From assembly GCA_012031225.1 (NCBI GenBank), contig JAAUTZ010000015.1, forward strand, positions 1-50,563: a DNA stretch of 50,563 bases, given 5' to 3'. Shown one piece after another: positions 8,764 to 16,559 of this stretch. The DNA is from Chloroflexaceae bacterium. GTDB lineage: Bacteria; Chloroflexota; Chloroflexia; Chloroflexales; Chloroflexaceae. Below the pieces are notes generated by a model that saw nothing but the letters and a program-made list of their open reading frames with translations, did not search any database and had not been told where the DNA came from. The translations under genes were made by a program, and so were the position numbers. The first letter of the stretch is position 1; every line of letters starts with the position of its first letter.

Positions 8764-10578
8764 CTACAACCGGATGCCCCAGAATAACCACAGCCCGCAG
8801 ATCAGCACCGCAAACCAGACGACGACTAAGCCGCCGCCAACGCGCAGGAAATCGGCTCCGGTGTAGCTGCCGGGTGTGACCATCAGCAGATTGACGGGGT
8901 GGGCAATGGGGGTGAGGAATGATGCAGAGCAGGCGATAGCGACGGCGACGGCGACAGGCACCGGATCAATCGCAGCCTGCGCCGCCGCCGTGAGCGCAAG
9001 GGGCCCGACTACGAGAGCCGTGACTTGCCCGCCAATCGCCTGCCCAATCAGCATGGCAAACAGAGCCAAGCCGCCGACGAGGGCAAGTTCGCCATAGGGT
9101 GCAGCCAGCTGCACAATCACGTTGCCGATCCGCTCGGCTAAGCCGGTGCTGAGGAACGCGCTGCTGAGGGGGGTCATACCTGCAACCAAGAAGATCACGC
9201 GCCAGTCAATCACGCGGTACATCTCCTGCATCGAGATGATCCCCGTGATGACGATCAACACCGCCCCCAGCAGCATGGCAATGGATGTGGGCAGCCAGCC
9301 TACCGCAGAGACCCCGATCACGGTGAGCGTGATGAGTGCGGCAAGGATCGCCTTGCGCGGATCGGGGTTGTAGCTACGCGGCATATCCAATACGATAAAG
9401 CCATCTTGATCAGCAAGGGCTTGGACAGCTTTAGGGTCGCCCTGTAGCAGCAGCGCATCGCCTGCTGCAAGCGGCATCTTGCCCACATCGGTGCGGTAGC
9501 TCCGGTTGCCCCGCCAGATCGCAATCACCTGAATGCCAGTACGGGTGCGAAACTGTAGCTCAGTCAGGGTCTGCCCCTCGAAGGGCGCACGCGGCGCAAC
9601 AATCACTTCAGCCGGATAGATTGCACGGGTTGCGACGTGGCGCGACGCTGCCCCCGATGGGAACACCTGCACCCCGTGTGCGGCGAGCGGCATGACCCGT
9701 TCCTCGCGCCCTAGAATGAGCAACGTATCGCCAGCGTGGATCACGTCCTCGTGCGTCGGCGCACTCATCAACTCCTGCCCGCGCTGGAGAGCTAGCACCG
9801 TTACGCCGTGCGTTGCCCCGATCTGGCTGGCATGCAGGGTGGTGCCGATGAGGGCCGATTCATCGGGCACGAATACATCCCACAGCCGCTCATCAAGTTG
9901 GTAGGTGGCGGCGAGGTCAGGTGGTGGATCGAACTGGCGCATGATGCTGGCTGGCGAGGCGCGGTTCGGCAGGAGATGTCGCCCGATCAAGGCGGTGTAG
10001 GCAATGCCCGCCACCGCCACCAGTCCGCCGGTTGGCAGGAAATCAAACAAGCCGAGCGCACGGTAGCCCTGCTGCACGAGCAGATCGCTGAGCAGGATGT
10101 TGGCAGTGGTGAAGATTGTAGCCATGCCACCGAGCAGGGTTCCAAAGGCAATCGGCATGAGCAAACGCGAGGGCAAGACATTGACGCGCCGCGCAATCTG
10201 CATCGTGGCGGGCAACAGCACCGCCCCAGCCGCGATGTTATTCATGATCAGTGAGAGCAATCCGCCCGCACTCATCACGACTGTCAGCAGGCGCACTTCG
10301 GAAGTGCCCGTAAATTGGGCTAGCCATACGGCACTGCGGGCAATCACCCCCGTGCGTTCGAGGGCGTTGGTGAGGACACTCAGCCCCAGAATGATAATCA
10401 CGGCAGAACTGCTAAAGCCCGCAACGGCTTCTTGGGGCGAGACGATGCCGGGCAGGGCGAGGGCAAGCAACACCAGCAAGCCCACCAGATCCGGGGCGGT
10501 GCGCCCGCGCAGAAACAGCATCAATGCCCCACCCACCACTAGCACCAGATAGAGTTCTGCCCCTGACATTCCGCCCAT
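8764..10578 (-). CDS. SLC13-family permease with two TrkA-C domains
   Basis: Inner-membrane transporter of 604 residues. It has hydrophobic helices at the N-terminus ('LYLVLVVGGALMLFL', 'VIIILGLSVLTNALERTG'), a soluble middle of about 170 residues holding two RCK/TrkA-C-like units ('ESALIGTTLHASQIGATHGVTVLAL' and 'EGQTLTELQFRTRTGIQVIAIWR'), and more helices at the C-terminus. This arrangement is usual for SLC13/CitT-like sodium-coupled carriers of dicarboxylates or sulfate; the substrate is unknown. AGGAG stands 8 nt before the ATG at 10578; a second ATG lies three codons on. A TATAAT (complement of 10614-10619) upstream may be its -10. Confidence 0.88.
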   Translation of the reverse strand: MGGMSGAELYLVLVVGGALMLFLRGRTAPDLVGLLVLLALALPGIVSPQEAVAGFSSSAVIIILGLSVLTNALERTGVIARSAVWLAQFTGTSEVRLLTVVMSAGGLLSLIMNNIAAGAVLLPATMQIARRVNVLPSRLLMPIAFGTLLGGMATIFTTANILLSDLLVQQGYRALGLFDFLPTGGLVAVAGIAYTALIGRHLLPNRASPASIMRQFDPPPDLAATYQLDERLWDVFVPDESALIGTTLHASQIGATHGVTVLALQRGQELMSAPTHEDVIHAGDTLLILGREERVMPLAAHGVQVFPSGAASRHVATRAIYPAEVIVAPRAPFEGQTLTELQFRTRTGIQVIAIWRGNRSYRTDVGKMPLAAGDALLLQGDPKAVQALADQDGFIVLDMPRSYNPDPRKAILAALITLTVIGVSAVGWLPTSIAMLLGAVLIVITGIISMQEMYRVIDWRVIFLVAGMTPLSSAFLSTGLAERIGNVIVQLAAPYGELALVGGLALFAMLIGQAIGGQVTALVVGPLALTAAAQAAIDPVPVAVAVAIACSASFLTPIAHPVNLLMVTPGSYTGADFLRVGGGLVVVWFAVLICGLWLFWGIRL

Positions 10579-10663
10579 GCCTGCTGCTCCTGTGTGGCTG
10601 CTTCCTCAGCCCCATTATACCGCGAGATTAAGGATGCGCGGCAGGGCCCGCACTATGCCACAC

Positions 10664-10692
10664 TTGACAGTCCGACCGGGCTGTGCTATAGT
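10664..10692 (+). promoter_or_regulatory. consensus sigma-70-type promoter of the aromatic leader
   Basis: TTGACA (10664-10669), a 17-bp spacer and TATAGT (10687-10692) give a near-ideal vegetative promoter. Transcription would start near 10699, about 270 nt before the chorismate mutase start, leaving room for the leader. Confidence 0.8.
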
Positions 10693-10735
10693 CGCAGGCA
10701 AGAAGTAATTTTACGAGTAGTCTGGTACTTTTCGT

Positions 10736-10825
10736 ATGCAACCTACCTTCAGTGTCTATTTTGCGGGCTTTTACTTTAGCTGGTCGAACTACATACCGAC
10801 TGGTTGCTTCCCGTTGCATTCGTAA
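10736..10825 (+). CDS. aromatic-rich leader peptide, 29 aa
   Basis: ATG to TAA short ORF with nine aromatic residues of 29 (five Phe, three Tyr, one Trp). The core, residues 5-19, is FSVYFAGFYFSWSNY. It lies between a consensus promoter and a terminator hairpin upstream of aromatic-biosynthesis genes, as expected for a leader peptide that senses charged Phe/Tyr/Trp tRNA. Weak points: no convincing ribosome-binding site (GAGTAG is about 15 nt upstream), and the overlapping +strand frame ending at 10779 is also Tyr/Phe/Trp-rich because the stretch is T-rich. Confidence 0.6.
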   Translation: MQPTFSVYFAGFYFSWSNYIPTGCFPLHS

Positions 10826-10851
10826 GTAGACACCTAAGACGAGCATAAATG

Positions 10852-10881
10852 GGCGTGAGGCAACCAAGCCTCACGCCTTTT
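10852..10881 (+). terminator. intrinsic terminator (attenuator) in the leader
   Basis: GGCGTGAGGC and GCCTCACGCC form a perfect 10-bp stem with loop AACCAA, followed by TTTT. It lies 88 bp before the chorismate mutase start and after the leader peptide stop, so it acts inside the transcription unit rather than at the end of a gene. Confidence 0.85.
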
Positions 10882-10968
10882 CAGTGTGTTCGGCGTGGGT
10901 GCGGCGGTTAGGCGGAACAGGACATAGCGGTGCAGATCACACAGCGACAACAGAAAGGGGTTATGCCA

Positions 10969-11373
10969 ATGAGTGTTTGGTGCCGTGGCGTGCGGGGAGC
11001 CACAACAGCGCGTGAGAATAGCCGCGAGGCAATACTGGATGCAACCCGCGACTTGCTCCAGCAGATGATTGCCACGAATGGTCTCCACGCAGATGATGTG
11101 GCGAGTGCCTTGTTCACCACCACCACCGACCTGAATGCTGAGTTTCCAGCGATTGCCGCCCGTCAATTGGGCTGGACGAATGTCGCATTGATGTGCGGGC
11201 ACGAGATGAATGTGCCGGGTAGCCTGCCCATGTGTATCCGCGTGCTGCTGCACTGGAATACCACTCGCACCGCCAGCGAGATTGTCCATATCTATACCAA
11301 TGGCGCAGAGGTATTGCGCCCCGAATTGGCCCAGCCCAGCCGGCCTGTGCCACCATCTAGCGAATCATTATAG
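10969..11373 (+). CDS. aroH: chorismate mutase, AroH type
   Basis: Converts chorismate to prephenate, the branch point to Phe and Tyr. The 134-residue protein matches the monofunctional trimeric AroH class (Bacillus subtilis type): '[23 protein letters not shown]' at the N-terminus, '[16 protein letters not shown]' and '[17 protein letters not shown]' with the conserved arginine. The frame is open from a GTG at 10930, but AGAAAGGGG (10952-10960) is 8 nt before ATG 10969 and only 2 nt before ATG 10963, so 10969 is preferred. DAHP synthase follows, so the first enzyme of the shikimate pathway and chorismate mutase are co-transcribed behind the attenuator. Confidence 0.92.
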   Translation: MSVWCRGVRGATTARENSREAILDATRDLLQQMIATNGLHADDVASALFTTTTDLNAEFPAIAARQLGWTNVALMCGHEMNVPGSLPMCIRVLLHWNTTRTASEIVHIYTNGAEVLRPELAQPSRPVPPSSESL

Positions 11374-11534
11374 TGCGCTTCAAGCTGCTGAGGCGCAACC
11401 TGTAGATCAAGGAGAACCTAGAGATGCTCGCGCATACGCTACAGACCCATTCCATACTGGTTGAGTCGCCCCAGCCGCAGAGTGCAGTGCTACCCTACCC
11501 ACAGTATCCCGTATTTCAGGAGGAGGATCGTTCA

Positions 11535-12578
11535 ATGGTTGTTGTGATGCGAACAGAAGCAACGGAAGCCCATATCGAGGGCGTATTGGAACGGCTGCAT
11601 GAACACGCCCTCAAAGGGCATCTGGTACGTGGTGAAGAACGCACGATCATCGGCGTAGTCGGGGCCATGATCCCGCCCACGCTGCGCGAGGAGATGGAAC
11701 ACTTTCCGGGTGTGGCCCACACGATCCGCATTACCCAACCCTACAAGCTCGCCGCACGCGAGTTCCGCCCGCACGATACCGTCGTGGATGTGCGCGGGAT
11801 TCCCGTCGGCGGCGGCGCGTGTGTTGTGATTGCCGGCCCTTGCACCGTCGAGAGTGAAGCCCAGATTGTGCAGACCGCGCACGCCGTGCGCGAGGCCGGC
11901 GCAACGATGCTACGTGGGGGCGCATTCAAGCCGCGCACCTCGCCGTATGCCTTTCGCGGCTTGGGCGAAGAAGGGCTACGCCTGCTAGCACTTGCCCGTA
12001 GCGAAACCGGCTTGCCCGTCGTAACCGAAGTGATGACCCCCACGGATGTTGATCTGGTTGCCCGTTACGCCGATGTGTTGCAGATTGGCGCACGCAATAT
12101 GCAGAACTACCAGCTACTCGAAGAAGTCGGGCGTACAGGCGTACCGGTGCTGCTCAAGCGCGGCATGTCGGCCACGATTGACGAGTGGCTGCTGAGTGCC
12201 GAATACATCATTGCTAAAGGCAACCCGAACGTGATCCTGTGCGAGCGCGGGATCCGCACCTTCGAGACAGCAACGCGCAACACGATGGACATTAACGCGA
12301 TTGCGGTGGTGAAGAAGCGGAGCCATCTGCCGATCATTGCCGATCCAAGTCACGGCACAGGCCAGTGGTATCTCGTGCCATCGGTGGCATTGGCCGCGAT
12401 TGCGGCGGGTGCGGATGGGCTAATCATCGAAGCGCATCCCGATCCAGATCGGGCTGTGAGCGACGGTGGGCAATCGCTGACGCTAGAGAACTTCGCCGCG
12501 CTGATGCCGAAGATCGCAGCTGTTGCCGCCGCCGTCGAGCGCAGCATCGCCGTGCCGCTGGAGTTGGAAGTCGCCTAG
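11535..12578 (+). CDS. aroF: 3-deoxy-7-phosphoheptulonate (DAHP) synthase
   Basis: First step of the shikimate pathway: phosphoenolpyruvate + erythrose-4-phosphate to DAHP. The 347-residue protein has an N-terminal ferredoxin-like/ACT-type regulatory domain of about 70 residues as in Thermotoga maritima DAHPS, then the class I TIM barrel with '[15 protein letters not shown]', '[17 protein letters not shown]', '[20 protein letters not shown]', '[11 protein letters not shown]' and '[10 protein letters not shown]'. Start 11535 is chosen because AGGAGGAGG precedes it and homologues begin at this point. An in-frame ATG at 11424 also has a good AAGGAG nine nt upstream and would add 37 residues (see findings). 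Feedback through the N-terminal domain is known for this type. Confidence 0.93.
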   Translation: MVVVMRTEATEAHIEGVLERLHEHALKGHLVRGEERTIIGVVGAMIPPTLREEMEHFPGVAHTIRITQPYKLAAREFRPHDTVVDVRGIPVGGGACVVIAGPCTVESEAQIVQTAHAVREAGATMLRGGAFKPRTSPYAFRGLGEEGLRLLALARSETGLPVVTEVMTPTDVDLVARYADVLQIGARNMQNYQLLEEVGRTGVPVLLKRGMSATIDEWLLSAEYIIAKGNPNVILCERGIRTFETATRNTMDINAIAVVKKRSHLPIIADPSHGTGQWYLVPSVALAAIAAGADGLIIEAHPDPDRAVSDGGQSLTLENFAALMPKIAAVAAAVERSIAVPLELEVA

Positions 12579-12600
12579 CTCCGGTAGCGGGTGGCCGGTA

Positions 12601-12628
12601 GCGGGTGGTAGGTGATCCTGCCACCCGC
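12601..12628 (+). terminator. hairpin after DAHP synthase
   Basis: GCGGGTGGTAGG pairs with CCTGCCACCCGC (12 bp with one T-G pair, 4-nt loop) 22 bp after the stop codon. Only TT follows, so it is a terminator-like structure without a full T tract. A second copy of CGGTAGCGGGTGG precedes it. Confidence 0.5.
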
Positions 12629-12637
12629 TTGACAGGT

Positions 12638-12668
12638 TTGACCCTTGCTTGTACCATTGCTCTATTAT
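12638..12668 (+). promoter_or_regulatory. weak promoter candidate for carbonic anhydrase
   Basis: TTGACC (12638-12643) and TATTAT (12663-12668) are separated by 19 bp, longer than ideal. A TTGACA also stands at 12629-12634. The position fits the start at 12699. Confidence 0.35.
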
Positions 12669-12698
12669 CGTGTTAACAATACAAGAAAGGGAAGGTCA

Positions 12699-13211
12699 AT
12701 GCCAGTCTATGATGAGGTGCAAGCTGCGAACGCCGCTTTTGCCGCCACCTTTACGGCGGGTGATCTGCCGATGCCGCCCGCCCGCCGGGTGGCTGTCGTG
12801 ACGTGTATGGATGCCCGCATCCACCCCGAGCGGCTACTCGGACTCAACATTGGCGACGCGCATGTGATCCGCAATGCAGGCGGGCGCGTGAGCGAGGATG
12901 CGATCCGTTCGCTGGTGATCTCGCAGCAGCTACTCGGAACCGGTGAGATCATCGTCATCCACCACACCGATTGCGGCATGCTCACCTTTAGCAATGCCGA
13001 TCTCGCGGCGACGATCAAGCGGAATTTGCAGGTGGATGTCGGCGAGCGCGACTTCCTGCCCTTCAGCGATCTGGAGCAGAGCGTGCGCGACGACGTAGCG
13101 ACCCTACGCCAATCGCCCCTGATTCGGGCCGATGTGCCGATCACCGGTGCAATTTACGATGTGACTAACGGGCGGGTGATCGAGGTGGTGCGTAGCCCCG
13201 CTGCTGCCTAG
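12699..13211 (+). CDS. beta-class carbonic anhydrase
   Basis: Interconverts CO2 and bicarbonate. The 170-residue protein has the zinc-binding set of the beta class: 'VVTCMDARIHPER' (Cys plus the Asp-Arg dyad), then 'VIHHTDCGML' (His and Cys), with 'IRNAGGRVSEDAIRSL' between them. The frame is open from 12645, but AAAGGGAAGG precedes ATG 12699, and homologous N-termini start close to this point. It faces the CCG-domain gene with only 46 bp between them. Confidence 0.92.
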   Translation: MPVYDEVQAANAAFAATFTAGDLPMPPARRVAVVTCMDARIHPERLLGLNIGDAHVIRNAGGRVSEDAIRSLVISQQLLGTGEIIVIHHTDCGMLTFSNADLAATIKRNLQVDVGERDFLPFSDLEQSVRDDVATLRQSPLIRADVPITGAIYDVTNGRVIEVVRSPAAA

Positions 13212-13257
13212 CCTACCCCTAAGCGGCAGCCTGCTTGCCCAAGCCCCAAGCCTTTGC

Positions 13258-14184
13258 TCACAGCAGCTCTGCCAGTAACTCTAGCGGGTGCTGGCAGATT
13301 GCATCCGTACTAGCCCTAAGCTGCATACGCCAGCGCAAATCAGGATGCACCACCCGATCATACGGAGCCGCCGCCACACACACCACCCCCGCACACTGGT
13401 GCAGCAGCGGAGCCAGTGTCAGTGCCGAAGCGGCATCCGCCAGATACACCCGCAGGGGCGGCTCTGGGCGGCGCAGGGGCAGGCGGTGGGCGTGGCGGGA
13501 CAGAAACGTGAGCAGGTCATCCGTCTGGCTGAGGACGTGGCGCGTATCGGAGGTGTTCAGCGGGGCATACGTCTGCACCGCATGGCGTAGCTGCTGCACA
13601 CAGCCCGCACTCACGCCTACGACAGGAATGCCGCGCCGGGTATACCACCCCAAGCGGTGCAGCGTGTGCTGAGCCATAGCCTGTGCCCCTGCCGTATCGC
13701 CGTAGCAGGCGTGCATGGCCCCGCAGCAGGCATGGCGCACAGTGAGCGGATTCCAGCCGCCTGCTTCGAGCAGTTGGATTGCCGCCACGCCTACCGCCAG
13801 ATCGCTATACTGCGCGGCACAGCCGAAAAACAGATACACCGCCTGCGCGGTGCGGGCGTGGACTTTATCGTGCGTGCGCTCTGGGACGCTTTTGTCGTGG
13901 CGGTCCCGCACCCAGCGGGTAAAGCGTTGGCGGGTGAGCGGGGGCAGGGGCAACGTGCGCGGGATGCCAAGCTGCCGCGCTAGGACGGCTCGCACGGGCG
14001 CAAGCGTGAGCAGCCAATTAATATGTGGCGCAGGCTTGCCCGTCAAAGCATGGATCAAGAATTGGTGGCGCGGCAGCAGGCGCAGCACAAGCGGCGTGGG
14101 AGTCAGGCGGTACGGGCAGGCGGAGCATGCGAGACAGGCGGGGCATGCTGGGTTGTCCGGTAGGGAGGTATGGCTATTGTTCAT
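13258..14184 (-). CDS. CCG-domain iron-sulfur-type protein, GlpC/HdrB-like, reduced
   Basis: A 308-residue protein with an N-terminal cysteine cluster C-x2-C-x2-C-x2-C-P ('CPACLACSACP'). A later cysteine-rich module has 'FFGCAAQY', 'CCGAMHACYGD' and 'SAGCVQQL', which follows the CCG-domain pattern of GlpC, glycolate oxidase GlcF and heterodisulfide reductase HdrB. Those proteins usually have two CCG modules; here the C-terminal half ('VYLADAASALTLAPLLHQC') keeps the layout but not the cysteines. Probably a cytoplasmic electron-transfer or redox subunit, but no dehydrogenase partner is adjacent and the function is unknown. Confidence 0.6.
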   Translation of the reverse strand: MNNSHTSLPDNPACPACLACSACPYRLTPTPLVLRLLPRHQFLIHALTGKPAPHINWLLTLAPVRAVLARQLGIPRTLPLPPLTRQRFTRWVRDRHDKSVPERTHDKVHARTAQAVYLFFGCAAQYSDLAVGVAAIQLLEAGGWNPLTVRHACCGAMHACYGDTAGAQAMAQHTLHRLGWYTRRGIPVVGVSAGCVQQLRHAVQTYAPLNTSDTRHVLSQTDDLLTFLSRHAHRLPLRRPEPPLRVYLADAASALTLAPLLHQCAGVVCVAAAPYDRVVHPDLRWRMQLRASTDAICQHPLELLAELL

Positions 14185-14206
14185 GGCGGCTAGTGTACCA
14201 TGTTTC

Positions 14207-14243
14207 GGGGTAGCCCCAAGCAGTCGCTTGAGGGGGCTACCCC
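14207..14243 (-). terminator. long hairpin downstream of the metallophosphoesterase
   Basis: GGGGTAGCCCCAAGC pairs with GCTTG plus GGGGCTACCCC (about 15 bp with a 2-nt bulge, 4-nt loop). It lies just after the stop of the phosphoesterase gene on the minus strand and before the CCG-protein start. There is no T tract. Confidence 0.5.
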
Positions 14244-14279
14244 ATGCCGCCTACAGGCAACGTACCCGCTTGCGGTGGG

Positions 14280-16445
14280 CTATTCGCCCAGCGTGAACTG
14301 GTCGAACAGGCGCACTTCGCCCGCCGGGTTGCGTGTATCAAAGACGTAGCTACTCACGACACCGGTGCCCGTGTCAAGGATGCTAAACGCCGTCAGGTTG
14401 TTGCTACTCAAGTAGGGCAGCGGGCGGTTGTTTTCGGCGAGCGGCTCTAGCTCAGCCATTGGGTTGAACTCGGTGGGGAAGATCGGCGCACGCCCATGCC
14501 CATCGCCGGTGCGCGGATAGTTGACCGGATTCCAGCGCGAGTTGGGCGACTCTAGCTCCGCCCAGAATGTTTCCACATAGTCGGCGCGTGCCGCCACAAT
14601 GCCCCCATCATCGGCGTAGTAGCCGCCAAAGCTATTACCCACGTTGGAGGTTTCGAGGTAGTGCATGGCTCCCACTTGGGCGCGGTTCCACAAGTGCGAG
14701 TGACCCGTCAGAACCAGATCAACCCCGCTCTCGACGAGCAGCGGTTCGATGTCGTTGCGCCACACATCATTCTCAAGCGGGTACTCATAGCGGATCTCGG
14801 TGATGCTGCCGAGCAACGGCATCACCGTCTCTTGCCACTGCTCCGGCGTAAAGGGGAGCGTGGCTTGCAACGTTTGGGTGATGCCGGCGGCATCCGTGTA
14901 GAAGATCGTGGCGACCGGATCAGCCATCACCGGAATGACGTTATCGCCCACCCCAAACGGACTCTGGTGAGCCATCACCACGCGGTAGCGGGCATTCTGG
15001 AAGGCTTCGCTAGTTAAGACTCCGCGCAGCCACTCGTATTGCTCCGATCCCTCATTAAATGTCTCAAACCACATATCGCCAAAGCCCCACGCATCCGGGT
15101 TGCCCAGTTCATCTTGGTGTTCGCTGAACTTGCCGCGTGAGTCAGGCTTGACTTCCCATGTGCGCCACACCCGCGAGACGTTCATCGAGATCAAGAACAC
15201 ATCCCCGATCTGATAGGCGTAATATGTTTCACCTTGCGGGCCTTCGTTGGGGTGGTTCCACATAGCCAGATAGTTACTATATTCGTAGGAGTTGTCTTGG
15301 ATCCACTGCTCCCGAATAGCCGGATCATTGTTGGGGTTGATCTCGGCTTGCTGCTGCTCATAGCGCATTTCGGCATACCAGCGCGGCTGCGGATCGTTGT
15401 CCATCTGGTTGATCGGGTTAGTCTCTGGCTTCCAGCGGCCCGGTACTTCGTGGTTGCCAATCGCGCCAAAGAGCGGCGCGTGTTGCAGAATCGCGCCCCC
15501 GTTGTAGGGAAACTCTGGGAATAGCTCTTGATAGTAGCCCTGCATTGAGGGGAAGAATGCCGGACGCGCACTGGCAAACGCACGCTGCCCCGCCTCGCCC
15601 GGCTGTTCGAGCCATGCCGGATCATAGCGATCAAACCACTCGGAGGCGCGGTTGGGGAAGTCTATGAAATCCCCTGCGAAGAAGACGGCATCTACCATAT
15701 CAACGGTCTCGACTACCTTCTGGAAGTTGGCGGCAGCCATTTGGCGATTCTGCTGGTCGGAGGTAAGCAGGATCTTAAGCGGCGTACCTGCCGTCGGGAG
15801 CGGTTGCAAGGTAAACTCAGCACTCGCCAGCACCGTGCCATCGCTGGTGGTGCTACTGACGGTATAGGGCACGCGGGTATCAGGTGCAAGCTCGGTGGCT
15901 TGAGCTTCGTGCCGCCAGACCTCACGTTCCGTCAGTTCGGTAAACGTCACCCCGCGCATACGCGAGTCGGCATCTTCGTAGAGGCGCGGCAAACGCGAAC
16001 TGCTTGCGGCGACGGTAACGGGGGTACCATCTTGGGGCGTGTAGGTCAATTGATGGTCACTCCCTTCAAAGCTGGTATACCACACCACAATCACGCTGTC
16101 GGTAGTGGGCAGTTGCAGCAGGGGTGCGCTGAGAAAGCGTTCGGCGGGGAGTGGTTCATCTGCACTTGTGACGGGAGCTTCGGTCGGGGCTTCCGTTGGC
16201 ACTTCGGTCGGAGCTTCGGTCGGAGCTTCCGTTGGCACTTCCGGCGGGGCTTCGGTCGGGGCTTCCGTTGGCACTTCCGGCGGGGCTTCCGCAATAGGTG
16301 CGGTGGTGGGTACATCTGTTGGGGCGGGCGGGCTTGCCTGTCCACACGCGGCAACAAGCAGGGTGAGCAGCGTGAACAGGGTGAACAGACGGAGACGTTG
16401 GGGCGCATAGAACAAAGGCTGTGATTTCAAGTTGCACCTCAGCAT
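14280..16445 (-). CDS. secreted metallophosphoesterase lipoprotein (purple acid phosphatase-like)
   Basis: Surface-anchored phosphoesterase of 721 residues. N-terminal signal 'LFTLFTLLTLLVAAC' with lipobox, a low-complexity linker of repeated PTEAP/PTEVP units (residues about 45-95), a fibronectin-like domain near 'IVVWYTSFEGSDHQ', then a calcineurin-type domain with 'ILLTSDQQN', 'FFAGDFIDF', 'GAIGNHEVPG', 'VVMAHQSPFG' and 'LVLTGHSHLW'. These give the metal ligands, although the first motif has D-x-Q instead of D-x-H. No ribosome-binding site precedes ATG 16445; a TTG at 16430 with GAGGTG four nt upstream is an alternative. A PHO-box-like promoter lies 38-70 nt upstream, suggesting induction by phosphate starvation. 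Confidence 0.88.
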   Translation of the reverse strand: MLRCNLKSQPLFYAPQRLRLFTLFTLLTLLVAACGQASPPAPTDVPTTAPIAEAPPEVPTEAPTEAPPEVPTEAPTEAPTEVPTEAPTEAPVTSADEPLPAERFLSAPLLQLPTTDSVIVVWYTSFEGSDHQLTYTPQDGTPVTVAASSSRLPRLYEDADSRMRGVTFTELTEREVWRHEAQATELAPDTRVPYTVSSTTSDGTVLASAEFTLQPLPTAGTPLKILLTSDQQNRQMAAANFQKVVETVDMVDAVFFAGDFIDFPNRASEWFDRYDPAWLEQPGEAGQRAFASARPAFFPSMQGYYQELFPEFPYNGGAILQHAPLFGAIGNHEVPGRWKPETNPINQMDNDPQPRWYAEMRYEQQQAEINPNNDPAIREQWIQDNSYEYSNYLAMWNHPNEGPQGETYYAYQIGDVFLISMNVSRVWRTWEVKPDSRGKFSEHQDELGNPDAWGFGDMWFETFNEGSEQYEWLRGVLTSEAFQNARYRVVMAHQSPFGVGDNVIPVMADPVATIFYTDAAGITQTLQATLPFTPEQWQETVMPLLGSITEIRYEYPLENDVWRNDIEPLLVESGVDLVLTGHSHLWNRAQVGAMHYLETSNVGNSFGGYYADDGGIVAARADYVETFWAELESPNSRWNPVNYPRTGDGHGRAPIFPTEFNPMAELEPLAENNRPLPYLSSNNLTAFSILDTGTGVVSSYVFDTRNPAGEVRLFDQFTLGE

Positions 16446-16482
16446 AGGTTGTTTTTGGCAAGATACACCTAACGTATCTGGC

Positions 16483-16515
16483 AGTATAAAGGGTTCGTGT
16501 TAAGGTATGATTAAG
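16483..16515 (-). promoter_or_regulatory. PHO-box-like repeats plus -10, metallophosphoesterase promoter
   Basis: On the minus strand CTTAAT (16515-16510) and CTTAAC (16504-16499) are direct repeats with an 11-bp period. Ten nt after the second lies TATACT (16488-16483), a good -10. There is no -35 hexamer, as in activator-dependent pho promoters, where the PHO box sits about 10 bp from the -10. The same CTTAACACG sequence and the same 10-nt gap occur upstream of the 5'-nucleotidase gene. Confidence 0.6.
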
Positions 16516-16559
16516 TCGAGGGGGGGAATTTTCCCCGTTGTGCAAGGAAACATGGAGCT

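Larger units (their letters stand above)
10699..10881 (+). promoter_or_regulatory. transcription-attenuation leader of the chorismate mutase-DAHP synthase unit
   Basis: The leader holds a 29-codon aromatic-rich ORF (10736-10825) followed by two mutually exclusive structures. Antiterminator: 10801-10810 pairs with 10857-10866 (10 bp, one G-U), extendable past one mismatch to 10815/10852. Terminator: 10852-10861 pairs with 10868-10877 (10 bp), followed by TTTT. They share 10857-10861. Earlier segments can sequester 10801-10808: GCAACC at 10738-10743 pairs with GGTTGC at 10802-10807, and 10783-10786 pairs with 10797-10800. A ribosome stalled on the Phe/Tyr/Trp codons at 10769-10783 would leave 10801-10810 free (read-through); one reaching the stop at 10823 would cover it (termination). 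This mechanism is an inference from sequence. Confidence 0.7.

Noticed and set aside
10594-10779. 61-codon frame overlapping the leader, also rich in Trp/Tyr/Phe near its end
   Set aside because: Most of it lies upstream of the predicted transcript start, and no ordinary start codon exists after 10699 in this frame. Its aromatic residues arise from the same T-rich DNA as the favoured leader ORF.
10699-10881. T-box riboswitch or 6S RNA in the leader
   Set aside because: The conserved T-box core (AGGGTGG-ACCGCG) is absent, and the 5' and 3' ends do not form the long closing stem of 6S RNA. The leader-peptide model explains more of the sequence.
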